A DNA stretch of 64,000 nucleotides from Glaciecola sp965658765 (GTDB lineage Bacteria; Pseudomonadota; Gammaproteobacteria; Enterobacterales; Alteromonadaceae). The position numbers and the translations under genes are program-made. The stretch lies in contig CBFHTO010000002.1 of assembly GCA_965658765.1 (NCBI GenBank), positions 65,003 through 129,002 on the forward strand, in the 5' to 3' direction. Positions 1 to 8,752 of this stretch are shown here, piece after piece (within the stretch, counting starts at the first letter, position 1; the number at the start of each line of letters is the position of its first letter). A model generated the notes under the pieces. The model was not told the DNA's origin. It ran no database searches and was given only the letters and a program-made list of their open reading frames with translations.

Positions 1-1114
1 TGACGAAAGCTTTGTATGCATGTGTGCCTTTACCAAAGCCTGTAAGTTTGCACATGCGTTCAATTTTCTCTCGCAATATTGGTAGACCAGTGGCACTGCT
101 GTTATAAAATGATGCGGAATATAAGCCAACAAACCGATGCTCGCCACACACATTACCATTATCATCGAATTCTTTTACTCCAATGTAATCCATATAAGCT
201 GGGCGATGAACACGGGATTTAGAATTTGTTTTCGTTAACAATAGCGGGTTTTCGCTTAACGCTTCATCCCTTGCATTTGCAGGTACGTTAGACAATAAGC
301 GCTCGCGGTCACTGATGGAGTTCTTCATTAAACCTAACGAAGAATCATTGATAGGACACCATCTGTGGTCTCCTTCAATTGCAATGACTTTGTAATATCG
401 GTAACCCATAAGAGTAAAATTATGGTCGTTTAACCAATGCAGAAATGTTTTAGCCTGCGCATCAAGCACAGAATTGCCGGTTTTGCTATTTGTCTTATCA
501 AAGCTATTCGTGATTTCACTTAGACGATCTCTCATTGGCTGCCAGTCAGAGACTGATAAGGAAACTTCACTAACAACTGATTTGAGTTCTTCAGTAAGAG
601 CCTTAATGTCTTTTGGTCTAGATTGCCTATCTATTTCAATCAAAAATACGGTTTCTGAACTATGTTCATCGTTTTTGTCTTCCGAATCGACAAAGTGGGC
701 GACTTTTCCGTCATTACCGCGAGCAAAGTGCATAGGTGTATGGAGTATTAAATGCGCAGTGATATTTAATCGGTTTATCGCCATTCGAATCGAGTCAACC
801 AAAAAAGGCATATCGTCAACAATGACTTGAATGATAGTATGTGAGGATTGCCAACCATGCTTAGCAATTTCCGGGTTAAACACCTTAATCGAAGGCTCGT
901 TTAGACTTCTATTCTCTAGAAGTTGCCAAAGGCTCAAGATCGCACCATACAGGTCGCTATCACTGCGACCTGCCAAGTCGTCAAACGACATGGTTTTTAA
1001 TATTAGATTTGCGAACTGCATAACCTTGTCTGAGCGCTTGGTATCGATCTTCTCGCTGATGAGCTTAAAAACTCGCTCTAGTAACACTGAGTGGTGCTGT
1101 TGATTAACAGACAT
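1..1114 (-). CDS. gdhB: NAD-specific glutamate dehydrogenase (large, GDH2-type), N-terminal part
   Basis: Partial gene: about 371 codons from an ATG at 1114 run off the left edge without a stop. Large bacterial NAD-glutamate dehydrogenases (about 1,600 residues) deaminate glutamate oxidatively to 2-oxoglutarate in the cytoplasm. The visible part matches the regulatory ACT-like N-terminal half of that family. It has the stretch VDDMPFLVDSIRMAINR (about residues 91-107), an LILHTP segment soon after, a FTLMGYRYY stretch, and SATGLPILREKIERM near the edge. The catalytic domain lies outside the window. The start follows a purine-rich AAAAGAGATAG, a plausible ribosome site. The two + strand reading frames at 474-1103 are shadows of this gene. 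Confidence 0.88.
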   Translation of the reverse strand, partial: MSVNQQHHSVLLERVFKLISEKIDTKRSDKVMQFANLILKTMSFDDLAGRSDSDLYGAILSLWQLLENRSLNEPSIKVFNPEIAKHGWQSSHTIIQVIVDDMPFLVDSIRMAINRLNITAHLILHTPMHFARGNDGKVAHFVDSEDKNDEHSSETVFLIEIDRQSRPKDIKALTEELKSVVSEVSLSVSDWQPMRDRLSEITNSFDKTNSKTGNSVLDAQAKTFLHWLNDHNFTLMGYRYYKVIAIEGDHRWCPINDSSLGLMKNSISDRERLLSNVPANARDEALSENPLLLTKTNSKSRVHRPAYMDYIGVKEFDDNGNVCGEHRFVGLYSASFYNSSATGLPILREKIERMCKLTGFGKGTHAYKAFV

Positions 1115-1250
1115 AAACACTATCTCTTTTTAAGTAAATGTAAATATTTATAACTTATGTTATCGCTATTTTCCTAAAAATATTAATGGTTTACTAGTGA
1201 TTATTAACGGAAAATTTACAACATGCATAAGCATTGACTATAAATGCATA

Positions 1251-1278
1251 AAAAAAAAGGCCGTATGGCCTTTTTTTT
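1251..1278. terminator. Rho-independent terminator, probably bidirectional
   Basis: AAGGCC and GGCCTT arms around a GTAT loop, flanked by eight A on one side and eight T on the other, so a U-tract exists on both strands. It lies 17 bp after the stop of the minus-strand RND exporter gene and ends that operon. Confidence 0.85.
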
Positions 1279-1294
1279 AAATAATTACTCAAAA

Positions 1295-3613
1295 TTATTT
1301 ACTGTCGCGATTGAACCAAAGTAACTTGGCAATCGCTGGTAGTACAAAAATTGCGCCTAACATGTTTACCAAGAACATAAATGTTAGCAATATACCCATA
1401 TCCATCTGGAATTTTAAACTTGAGAACACCCAGGTGCTAACCCCAATGGCGAGCGTAATTCCCGTAAATAAGACTGCGCTACCCCGCTCTTTCAAGGCTA
1501 CTAAATATGCTGTTTGCACATCGCGACCTTCTCTTAGTTGCTGTGTCATTGTTGACAAAATATATATACCGTAATCAACACCAATACCGACTCCCAAAGC
1601 GATGACTGGTAAAGTTGATACGGTTAGACCTATTTCTAGATAGGTCATGAGCGCCTGCGCTAAGACCGATACAACGTATAAGGGAATTACGACGGCCAAT
1701 GTAGCGCGCATCGATCTAAAGCTGATCAGACATAGAATAATTACTGCGCCGAACACATAATACAACATAGGATCTTGAGAAGACTCGACTGCTTCATTCG
1801 TCGCCGCCATAACTCCTACAGGTCCAGATGCTAATTTTATAGATATTTCGTCAGTCTCATACTCGCTGCGCAATTCTTTTACTGCACTTACCACTACATT
1901 TATTGTTTCAGCTTTGTGATCTTCCATGAAGAGAATGATTGGCATAACCGAACAGTCACCATTAAGCAATCCAGAAGACGTCGGTACCCTAGAAACCGCC
2001 TGTACCATAGTGGATTGATTTCTCGGAAGCACTTGCCATTTAGGATTGCCCTCGTTATAACCAGCATTCACTTTCTTCGCAACCGACGGTAGTGAAATCG
2101 CTGATTGCACACCCGCTATATTTTGCATCTTCCACTGGAACTCATCGATAGAAGTCATAATATCGTGTCGTGTACAAGCCTCAGGCGTCGTTTCTACAAT
2201 CAAAGAAATATAGTCGACGGTTATTTCGTATTTATCCGTGATCAAGAAAGTATCTTGGTTATATCTGCTATCTTCATGCAAGGCGGGTGCGCCTGCATGT
2301 AGATCACCAATTTTCATTTGCTTGGATTGAATATAACCAAAAACAAACAGTAATGCGGTAACGATAGTAATTGCAATTGCATATTTAGGTGATGCACAAG
2401 CGGCAACTTTATCCCATAAAGGGTGAGAGTCTTCGTCTTCTTTATACTTTTCCTTATTTGCATCAGAAAGCTTCACATAGCTCATTAATACTGGCAAGAG
2501 AAGAAGATTAGTAAGAATAATAACTGCGACACCCATACTCGCCGTGATGGCAAGTTCTTTGATGATGCCAATATCGATGACTAATAAAGTCATAAATCCA
2601 ACAGTGTCAGATAATAGCGCAACACCACCAGGCACCAACAAGGTCCTAAATGCATGTTGAGCTGCAATTTTTACTGACATGCCCTGTGCGGCTTTTTTGC
2701 CTACCGCATTAATCATTTGAACACCGTGTGAGACACCAATGGCAAAAACCAAGAACGGTACCAAAATTGACATTGGATCTAGGCCGAAACCAAACAAGGT
2801 TAACAAACCAAGTTGCCAAATCACGGCAATAATTGAACAAGCAAGTGGCAAGAATGTGAGCATTGCGGAGCGACAAAAGAAAAAAACCATAATTGCCGTA
2901 ATCGCGATAGCAATAGCAAAGAACAAAAGAACGTCCTTCGCACCGTTTGCTACATCACCAATCATTTTTGCAAAACCGATGATGTGAACACTGGTTTGCT
3001 CATTCTCAAATTGCCCGCGAAGCTGCGATTCAAGCTCACTGGCAATTTTTAAAGTATCTAAAGGCTCGCCTGTCTCAGGATTGATGTCAAGTAATTGGGC
3101 GGTAACCATGGCACATTTAAAGTCGTTTGATACCTGGCGCCCAACGATGCCTGCTTTGTCGATATTTTTGCGCACTGTTTCAAGCGCACTTTGCTTTGAC
3201 GAATCAAAGTCTGCTGGTATTACAGGGCCACCAGAGAAGCCCCCTTCAACAATTTCAGTAAAACGTGTCGATGGTGCATATAAAGAAACAACCAAGGAAC
3301 GATCAATCCCGTTTATAAAAAACAGCTGATCATGAACATTTTTTAAAGTGTCAAAGAAATTAGTGTTAAATATGGTACTGTTTTTATCGCAAACTGAAAC
3401 TAGGATATTATTCGCCCCACCAAAATTCTCCTTATGCTTCATGTACGTTTGCATATACTCATGATTCAAAGGGATGTTCTTGGTAAATCCTGCGTCTAGC
3501 TTAAGCATAGAAGCCTGATAAATAAGAAACACTGTGGCAAGAATAAAGGCGAAAATCACCGCCATGCGGTGTCTGAATACAAGTTTTTCTATACTATCAA
3601 CAAGGCTGTTCAT
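1295..3613 (-). CDS. RND superfamily (MMPL-type) exporter
   Basis: A 772-residue inner-membrane protein of the RND/MMPL class, predicted to move hydrophobic molecules using the proton gradient. It has the expected layout: one N-terminal helix (about residues 15-36), a large periplasmic domain, a bundle of helices (about 220-390), a second helix (about 410-425), a second periplasmic domain, and a closing bundle (about 620-765). Conserved-looking segments include FAIGVSHGVQMINA in the first bundle and ALGVGIGVDYGIYILS in the second. It is the last gene of a four-gene operon. The upstream stop codon is 2 nt from this ATG and there is no clear ribosome site, so translational coupling is likely. 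The cargo cannot be read from sequence. Confidence 0.86.
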   Translation of the reverse strand: MNSLVDSIEKLVFRHRMAVIFAFILATVFLIYQASMLKLDAGFTKNIPLNHEYMQTYMKHKENFGGANNILVSVCDKNSTIFNTNFFDTLKNVHDQLFFINGIDRSLVVSLYAPSTRFTEIVEGGFSGGPVIPADFDSSKQSALETVRKNIDKAGIVGRQVSNDFKCAMVTAQLLDINPETGEPLDTLKIASELESQLRGQFENEQTSVHIIGFAKMIGDVANGAKDVLLFFAIAIAITAIMVFFFCRSAMLTFLPLACSIIAVIWQLGLLTLFGFGLDPMSILVPFLVFAIGVSHGVQMINAVGKKAAQGMSVKIAAQHAFRTLLVPGGVALLSDTVGFMTLLVIDIGIIKELAITASMGVAVIILTNLLLLPVLMSYVKLSDANKEKYKEDEDSHPLWDKVAACASPKYAIAITIVTALLFVFGYIQSKQMKIGDLHAGAPALHEDSRYNQDTFLITDKYEITVDYISLIVETTPEACTRHDIMTSIDEFQWKMQNIAGVQSAISLPSVAKKVNAGYNEGNPKWQVLPRNQSTMVQAVSRVPTSSGLLNGDCSVMPIILFMEDHKAETINVVVSAVKELRSEYETDEISIKLASGPVGVMAATNEAVESSQDPMLYYVFGAVIILCLISFRSMRATLAVVIPLYVVSVLAQALMTYLEIGLTVSTLPVIALGVGIGVDYGIYILSTMTQQLREGRDVQTAYLVALKERGSAVLFTGITLAIGVSTWVFSSLKFQMDMGILLTFMFLVNMLGAIFVLPAIAKLLWFNRDSK

Positions 3614-3615
3614 GA

Positions 3616-4710
3616 TTATTTATTTACTTCTATCATTTTGAGGCCGCCTGCACTGGCAAGTAGCAAAGTAGAATTATGTAAAACCGCATTGGCAATCGCG
3701 TCGGAAAAGTCTGTCTGTAGCTCATTTATTGAAGCATGTTGTCGACAATTTTCTTTATTAGCGGGCTTAAGACTGTCTGATGATAAACGCTCTGCATCAA
3801 TTTCTAAAACAACACCATTATTGCCCACAATAAATACTGCTTCGTCATCTACTACGATCCCGTTCAAGGTATTTGTAAGGCAAGTGTTTATTCGTTTAAA
3901 AGATAAGTTTGAACCATTATTAGTGAAATCAACTTGGTTTTGAGCGGATGCTTGTGGATTAGATAACAAAAACATATTACCCCGAAGTCCAATGGCAAGA
4001 ACATCTCCAGTAGGTAAAGCCCTCACATCAAAGAAAGATCCAAAATAATCGATGTCAAGTCGCACCCAGTTTCGACCACGATCAAGGCTACGCGCTATTA
4101 GACCTGCCTCGCCAGCAACATATAATATGTTGTCCGAGATACTAAGCCGATTAAAGTGCGGTGATATAAACGAAAGCTCTTCTAAATAAAAAGCTTCATC
4201 GTCTTTTATGCTTTCGAGATAATCATTATCATCAGCTGATAATACCGAAGCATGCCTTTCTTGAGTCCACGTTTCTCCACCGTCAAGTGTTCGGTAAAAT
4301 AGGCCATAAGCACCGACGGCTATCCCCTCATTAGCATCGAAGAAAAGTACATCTAATAGGGGTCTGTCTAACTCTGGTGCCTGTTGTAACAATCTCCAAC
4401 TATTACCGCCATCTTCCGATTTGATAATACTCGCATCATGACCAACTGCCCATGCTTCACTGCCGAATTGCTCAACAGCAGTCAAAGTAACCTTCGTTGG
4501 AACGATTACTTGCTCAAAATCGGTTTCGTCCAGAGAGCTAATAAGTACATGTCCCCTTTCGCCCACTGCCAACATAGACTGGTGCTTGGATATACCTAGC
4601 ATCAAGGAATCTTTGACTAATGGTGCTTTGTAGCTTTCTTCGGCTAATACAGATGACGAAAAAATCAAAACTGACATATAAACCAATTGTAGAAGGTGGC
4701 GTTGCTTCAC
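3616..4710 (-). CDS. YCF48/BNR-type beta-propeller protein, exported
   Basis: Similar to the YCF48/Hcf136 family of beta-propeller assembly proteins. Repeated blade motifs are visible: AVGHDASIIKSEDGGNSW, AVGAYGLFYRTLDGGETW, VAGEAGLIARSLDRGRNW. I place the start at a GTG at 4710 (364 residues), because that gives a clean signal peptide (KQRHLLQLVYMSVLIFSSSV, then LAEES) and follows an AGAGGAAAAG ribosome site. An ATG 13 codons upstream is also in frame but lies inside a terminator hairpin. The gene sits between DUF1329 and the RND exporter, so its product is probably a periplasmic partner of that exporter; this is inference from position. Confidence 0.8.
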   Translation of the reverse strand: MKQRHLLQLVYMSVLIFSSSVLAEESYKAPLVKDSLMLGISKHQSMLAVGERGHVLISSLDETDFEQVIVPTKVTLTAVEQFGSEAWAVGHDASIIKSEDGGNSWRLLQQAPELDRPLLDVLFFDANEGIAVGAYGLFYRTLDGGETWTQERHASVLSADDNDYLESIKDDEAFYLEELSFISPHFNRLSISDNILYVAGEAGLIARSLDRGRNWVRLDIDYFGSFFDVRALPTGDVLAIGLRGNMFLLSNPQASAQNQVDFTNNGSNLSFKRINTCLTNTLNGIVVDDEAVFIVGNNGVVLEIDAERLSSDSLKPANKENCRQHASINELQTDFSDAIANAVLHNSTLLLASAGGLKMIEVNK

Positions 4711-4725
4711 TAATACTTTTCCTCT

Positions 4726-4755
4726 AAAAAAAACGGTTGGCATTGCCAACCGTTT
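4726..4755 (-). terminator. Intra-operon terminator/attenuator hairpin
   Basis: On the minus strand a perfect 10-bp stem (AAACGGTTGG / CCAACCGTTT) with a 5-nt loop is followed by a run of T. It starts 6 bp after the DUF1329 stop and directly precedes the ribosome site of the YCF48-like gene. It would reduce expression of the two downstream genes relative to the two upstream ones. Confidence 0.72.
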
Positions 4756-4761
4756 GTTCGA

Positions 4762-6129
4762 TTAACGTTTACCGGCTCTCCTGAGCGCTTGAGGTGTAAA
4801 TTCTCTATCGTCCATTTTGATAGTAAAGTCATACATCTGCTCTTCATTATCTAAGCCGATAACAAGGTAGCGTCGCGAGTTTAGGTCATGGTAAACATCT
4901 AGCGTTGACCAATGCGTAGGCACATCGTAGTAGTTTACACCATGTGCAATGCCCACACGGTAAAGTTCCCCTCGATTATCATACATATCTGCAACATGTA
5001 CCTGCCAGCTATCTTCGTCAATATAGAAAACGCGCTTCTGGTAAACGTGTCTAAACTCATCTTTTAAGTTAGCTTCAACGACCCATACGCGATGCTTTTC
5101 AAAACGCGTTAGTTCTGGGTTGACGTGACCTTCCTTAAGAATTTGCTCATAGCTTACGTCGTCGGTATGTATTGCATAGTTATTATATGCAATATACATT
5201 TCTTGCTTGCCTTTTAATTCCCAATTATAGCGATTTGGAGAACCATTAAACATATCAAAATCATCAGTCGTACGCAGTCCATCGGCTTGTGTACCAGGTG
5301 CATCATAAGCAATGTTTGGAGCACGTCTTACACGGCGCTGTCCAGTATTGTATGTCCATGCTTGTCGTGGCTCTTTAATTTGGTCAACCGTTTCATGCAC
5401 TAACAAAGCAGTACCTGCCAATCGTGCTGGTTTTGTCACAGATTGCTTAAACTTGAAGAGTATATTGCTTTCGACCAAAGATTCAGGAGTTGCGTCAGGC
5501 TCAGCGTACTTGATCATTAAATGCTCTTCAAACCCAATAACATTATAGTCACCTCCAGCAGTAACAGCGGCCTGACCACCATAACGCTTTACGGCTTCTC
5601 CACGATAGCGAAGAATGTGATTCCAAATGGCTTCCACTCCATCATTTGGAATTGGGAAAGGTATACCAATTGCTGCACCTTTTATCCCGTTGCCACCTTC
5701 AAGAAGCTCCGCTCTTTTTGCATTCGCAAGTGTAGCGTCATATACATATTGTGGGTTAGACGCAGAACGACGCGTTGGATATATTGGCATTTTATAGCTG
5801 TCTGGATACGTTTCAAACAACTTCATCTGCCCATCGCTTAAGAATTCCGCGTATTCTTTGTAGTTGCTAGCAGTAATAGTGAACAAAGGCTTATCATTTG
5901 GGTACGGATCTACGTGAAATCCACCTTTTACGAAGCCTGCTGGTGCACTAGTTATGCCCCCAGTCCATTCAGGAATACTACCATCAGCGTTGCCTGATTT
6001 CTCAGCGCCAAGTGGTGTAAGCTCAGCCCCTAACTTTGCAGCCTCTGCTTCCGATACTTTTGCAAATGCTTGATGAGAAGCAAATGCGATACTAATGCTT
6101 GCCGCAACGATACCAATTTTTTTAATCAT
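4762..6129 (-). CDS. DUF1329 family protein, exported
   Basis: A 455-residue protein of the DUF1329 family, whose fold is related to the LolA/LolB lipoprotein-carrier group and whose function is not established. The ATG at 6129 gives a signal peptide (IKKIGIVAASISIAFASHQA, then FAKVSE) and follows AAGGATG; an in-frame ATG 16 codons upstream has neither. Family-like segments are AAKLGAELTPLGAEKSGNAD and GSIPEWTGG at the mature N terminus, then VRRAPNIAYDAPGT and YVIDEDSW-like stretches (here FYIDEDSWQV) near the C terminus. It starts 10 bp after the DUF1302 stop, so the two are co-transcribed. DUF1302 and DUF1329 genes are commonly paired in proteobacteria. Confidence 0.87.
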   Translation of the reverse strand: MIKKIGIVAASISIAFASHQAFAKVSEAEAAKLGAELTPLGAEKSGNADGSIPEWTGGITSAPAGFVKGGFHVDPYPNDKPLFTITASNYKEYAEFLSDGQMKLFETYPDSYKMPIYPTRRSASNPQYVYDATLANAKRAELLEGGNGIKGAAIGIPFPIPNDGVEAIWNHILRYRGEAVKRYGGQAAVTAGGDYNVIGFEEHLMIKYAEPDATPESLVESNILFKFKQSVTKPARLAGTALLVHETVDQIKEPRQAWTYNTGQRRVRRAPNIAYDAPGTQADGLRTTDDFDMFNGSPNRYNWELKGKQEMYIAYNNYAIHTDDVSYEQILKEGHVNPELTRFEKHRVWVVEANLKDEFRHVYQKRVFYIDEDSWQVHVADMYDNRGELYRVGIAHGVNYYDVPTHWSTLDVYHDLNSRRYLVIGLDNEEQMYDFTIKMDDREFTPQALRRAGKR

Positions 6130-6139
6130 TACTACATCC

Positions 6140-8215
6140 TTAAATTGCGTATTTAATATTGAAAGAAGCAAAGTCACGATCAGACAAAGCGTTAGTTGTA
6201 CCTAATCCACCCCAGAATGCGCTATACGAGGCGGTGAAGGACCATTTGCTTAGGTAGTCTAAGGTAAATGACAAATTAGCTGACTTACGATCTTCCAAAA
6301 ATAAGAATAACGGGTCTGGCGTGGTGCCGCTGACATCATGTGAAAAAGTTGCCCTTGTACGAAGATTCATTCCGGCAAATACGTTATTAAAATCAGCTAC
6401 TGCCAACAAACGATATCCCCATGCGTCGTCCGTACCAAATGGATTAGTTTCAGGTCCATCTGATAAGCCTACATGCAAACCTTCTCGACGATTTGTTGGA
6501 TCACCAATTACTGGCTCCAAAGAAGGCGTCCGAGCTGTGCCCGGTGCGTTTAAACGAATCAATTCAGGGTCAGGGAAATCAACAATGTTCACATATCCAG
6601 CTTCCCCTAAAATAATTAAGTTATCTGTGCCGAGTGCCGGACCAAATATATGAGAAGCTGTCATTTGAGCTTGCCAAGTGTCTGATAGTAAGAAGCCATC
6701 TGCTGTTTCACCAGGCCCTACGTTTCGGCCAATATTTCTTAATTGAGATATACCTGCTAAGTCTGGACGCAAGCCAGCATTTGCAAGTTGCTCTGGCATA
6801 GCGGTATACAATAACTCAACATCGTCAATTTGCAGTGGTTCGTCTTGTCTATAGGCAAACTCGCCTGCAAGAGCAGTTTCTCCAACTGTGGTGTTAAAGC
6901 TAACACCATATAGTTTAATATCTTCGGGATAGGCAAAACGAGATTTAGTAAACGCACGTAAATCGGTTAGATTTTCACGCGTGATAGTTGTGGTAGCCAA
7001 CATATTTAAGTCTGCACCGATAGCTTCCGCTCTGAAATCTGACGTAACACCTGACACCAATGGGCGCTGCGAGTGATAGTTAATGTGATAAAAACCAAAT
7101 TCTGTTTCATTCAATTCAGGCGAGTACCAAGTAAATTTTAAACCATACTGACCAGAATCACTTGCTTCGTCGTGAGCTGCATCACTAGGTGCTCTCACCG
7201 CCACTTTAGTTGGGTACGCTAAATACGCTTGACCAGCTAATTCAGGGCTAATAGCGCCAGCACGAAGAGCACTACCTAAACCATTTAATTGAGTCACAAG
7301 CGTATCAGCATCGATATCAGGGTTACCTGTAAATCCTAGCTGAATGTTATTAAACGAGCCACCCTCGCCTGCAAAATCGTTTGTCGCGAAGTAACTACCT
7401 GCTACTGGCAACAAAGACCTCTCATATTCGTACTGAATATAACCTTCGAAGCTAAGTGTATCAGTCAAGCCGATAGAACCGTATAGCATACCAACAGGGA
7501 TAAAGACCTCTTTAAGCTCGGAGCCCGGCGCTCTTGCACGAGTGACGTCAACTGGGTTAGTTGTATTTATACCGTGTTGAATAAAGGTGCTTTCGCCCCA
7601 ACTCACAACTTGGTCGCCCAAGCGCACAGTTACTGGCATATCACCAAGGTAAAAATCGTAATAGACGAAAAAGTCTAACATTCTAGCATCACGACAAAGC
7701 TCGTCTCGCGCTTCAGGATCACGACATGGATCAACTGTTACACCAGTGATTGGGTTTGCCCAGTCTCTATCAGAATCAGACAACTCGAAATCATAAAAAT
7801 AAAATCCGCGAGCAAAAAAACCAACATCACCGTAATTGATGTCTAATTCATGCAGGCCTACAAACTGCGTAGAAAATGCTTCGCCTGGATCAAAACTTAA
7901 GTTACCTAAATCGCCGTTAGTCGAGTAGGCTCCATCCGCCAATGACCAAACATCAGCACTTGGGTAAATCACGTTAGTTGCCGCGTTATAACCCGTCCAA
8001 TCGAAGGTAGGTAGGTTACTATGACCAATTAAGTTTAAGTCCCTTTCTTCTGTTCTGATGCTAGTTGCGAGCGTAAAGTTTGAGTCGAGGTTGATGTTTA
8101 GGTCACCGAACTGCCAGTCTGCTGCAGAGACCTTACTCGACGCAAGCGCCAAGATGCTAGTAGCAACACCTATTGCGATAGTTGTTTTTTTATATGCGCA
8201 AGGTTTGTTTGTCAT
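6140..8215 (-). CDS. DUF1302 family protein, predicted outer-membrane barrel
   Basis: A 691-residue DUF1302 protein and first gene of the envelope operon. The start at 8215 follows a strong GGAGAAGG site and gives a signal peptide ending near VSAADW. The mature part begins DWQFGDLNINLDSNFTLATS. It is rich in alternating aromatic beta-strands and ends in a strand with terminal aromatic residues (FASFNIKYAI), like outer-membrane beta-barrels. The motif RLGDQVVSWGESTFIQHGIN is typical of the family. I infer an outer-membrane channel or receptor for hydrophobic material, working with DUF1329, the beta-propeller and the RND pump; no substrate is known. An in-frame ATG 9 codons upstream lacks a ribosome site. 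Confidence 0.86.
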   Translation of the reverse strand: MTNKPCAYKKTTIAIGVATSILALASSKVSAADWQFGDLNINLDSNFTLATSIRTEERDLNLIGHSNLPTFDWTGYNAATNVIYPSADVWSLADGAYSTNGDLGNLSFDPGEAFSTQFVGLHELDINYGDVGFFARGFYFYDFELSDSDRDWANPITGVTVDPCRDPEARDELCRDARMLDFFVYYDFYLGDMPVTVRLGDQVVSWGESTFIQHGINTTNPVDVTRARAPGSELKEVFIPVGMLYGSIGLTDTLSFEGYIQYEYERSLLPVAGSYFATNDFAGEGGSFNNIQLGFTGNPDIDADTLVTQLNGLGSALRAGAISPELAGQAYLAYPTKVAVRAPSDAAHDEASDSGQYGLKFTWYSPELNETEFGFYHINYHSQRPLVSGVTSDFRAEAIGADLNMLATTTITRENLTDLRAFTKSRFAYPEDIKLYGVSFNTTVGETALAGEFAYRQDEPLQIDDVELLYTAMPEQLANAGLRPDLAGISQLRNIGRNVGPGETADGFLLSDTWQAQMTASHIFGPALGTDNLIILGEAGYVNIVDFPDPELIRLNAPGTARTPSLEPVIGDPTNRREGLHVGLSDGPETNPFGTDDAWGYRLLAVADFNNVFAGMNLRTRATFSHDVSGTTPDPLFLFLEDRKSANLSFTLDYLSKWSFTASYSAFWGGLGTTNALSDRDFASFNIKYAI

Positions 8216-8251
8216 GTGTTTACCTTCTCCAAATACATACATGTATTGATT

Positions 8252-8279
8252 ATTGTAGTCATGCTATTCGATTTAACAA
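8252..8279 (-). promoter_or_regulatory. Candidate promoter of the DUF1302 operon
   Basis: On the minus strand TTGTTA (8274-8279) and TACAAT (8252-8257) are separated by 16 bp. This sits about 35 bp upstream of the DUF1302 ATG and gives a short leader. A 10-bp palindrome ATACATGTAT (8237-8246) lies near the expected start site. Confidence 0.5.
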
Positions 8280-8282
8280 AAT

Positions 8283-8305
8283 GATTACATTATTTTATTG
8301 TAATC
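8283..8305. promoter_or_regulatory. Inverted repeat, candidate operator
   Basis: GATTACA and TGTAATC form perfect 7-bp arms separated by 9 bp. The repeat ends 4 bp upstream of the proposed -35 box of the DUF1302 operon, the usual place for a dimeric activator or repressor. The regulator is not identifiable and no regulator gene is adjacent. Confidence 0.45.
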
Positions 8306-8453
8306 GCAAGAACTAATCGTACCAGTTAATTAAACTGTTGAATTTTCAAACAGTTCAAAATTTGTGCATACCGAAATAAGTGAAACGACAAGCTCGTATA
8401 TTGCTTGCTGTGTAAATTTAAATGAAACTAATTGTTACTAAACATTCTTAAAA

Positions 8454-8684
8454 TCAATCATTTAGTAAATTGATACTTTTGATTTTATGATTTCGGTCAG
8501 TTTCGACACGAAATCGACCTTTAATTCCACTGGGGGTTATAAAACGTTTAAGGTGTTCTTTGGGAAGTTGAATGCGCTTGCCGTCATCGCTGGTAACAAT
8601 GACTGATTTTATATGTGAAAGGTAAAGCTCTTCACAATCTGCATAGCTCAAACTCGCTGAAAAGTAATAATGGTGGTCACGCAT
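8454..8684 (-). CDS. DUF2835 family small protein
   Basis: A 76-residue protein matching the DUF2835 pattern: a YYFSASLSYADCEELYLS opening, then VIVTSDDGKRIQLPKEHLKR, FITPSGIKGRFRV and a short tail. The family is small, cytosolic-looking and of unknown function, and is found in Gammaproteobacteria, often beside pepN as here. It lies downstream of pepN on the same strand, separated by a terminator-like hairpin, so it may have its own promoter. The ribosome site is weak. Confidence 0.8.
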   Translation of the reverse strand: MRDHHYYFSASLSYADCEELYLSHIKSVIVTSDDGKRIQLPKEHLKRFITPSGIKGRFRVETDRNHKIKSINLLND

Positions 8685-8700
8685 TATATTATCGCCGTGT

Positions 8701-8735
8701 CAAAATGCCCAAGAACTTACTATTAGGGCATTTTG
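8701..8735 (-). terminator. Terminator-like hairpin after pepN
   Basis: Perfect 10-bp arms CAAAATGCCC and GGGCATTTTG around a 15-nt loop, 18 bp after the pepN stop. The T run is part of the stem, so termination efficiency is uncertain. Confidence 0.6.
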
Positions 8736-8752
8736 TTAAACGAATTATAACC

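Noticed and set aside
474..1103. Two + strand reading frames of 118 and 90 codons
   Set aside because: They are antisense to the glutamate dehydrogenase frame on the minus strand, whose translation is clearly family-like.
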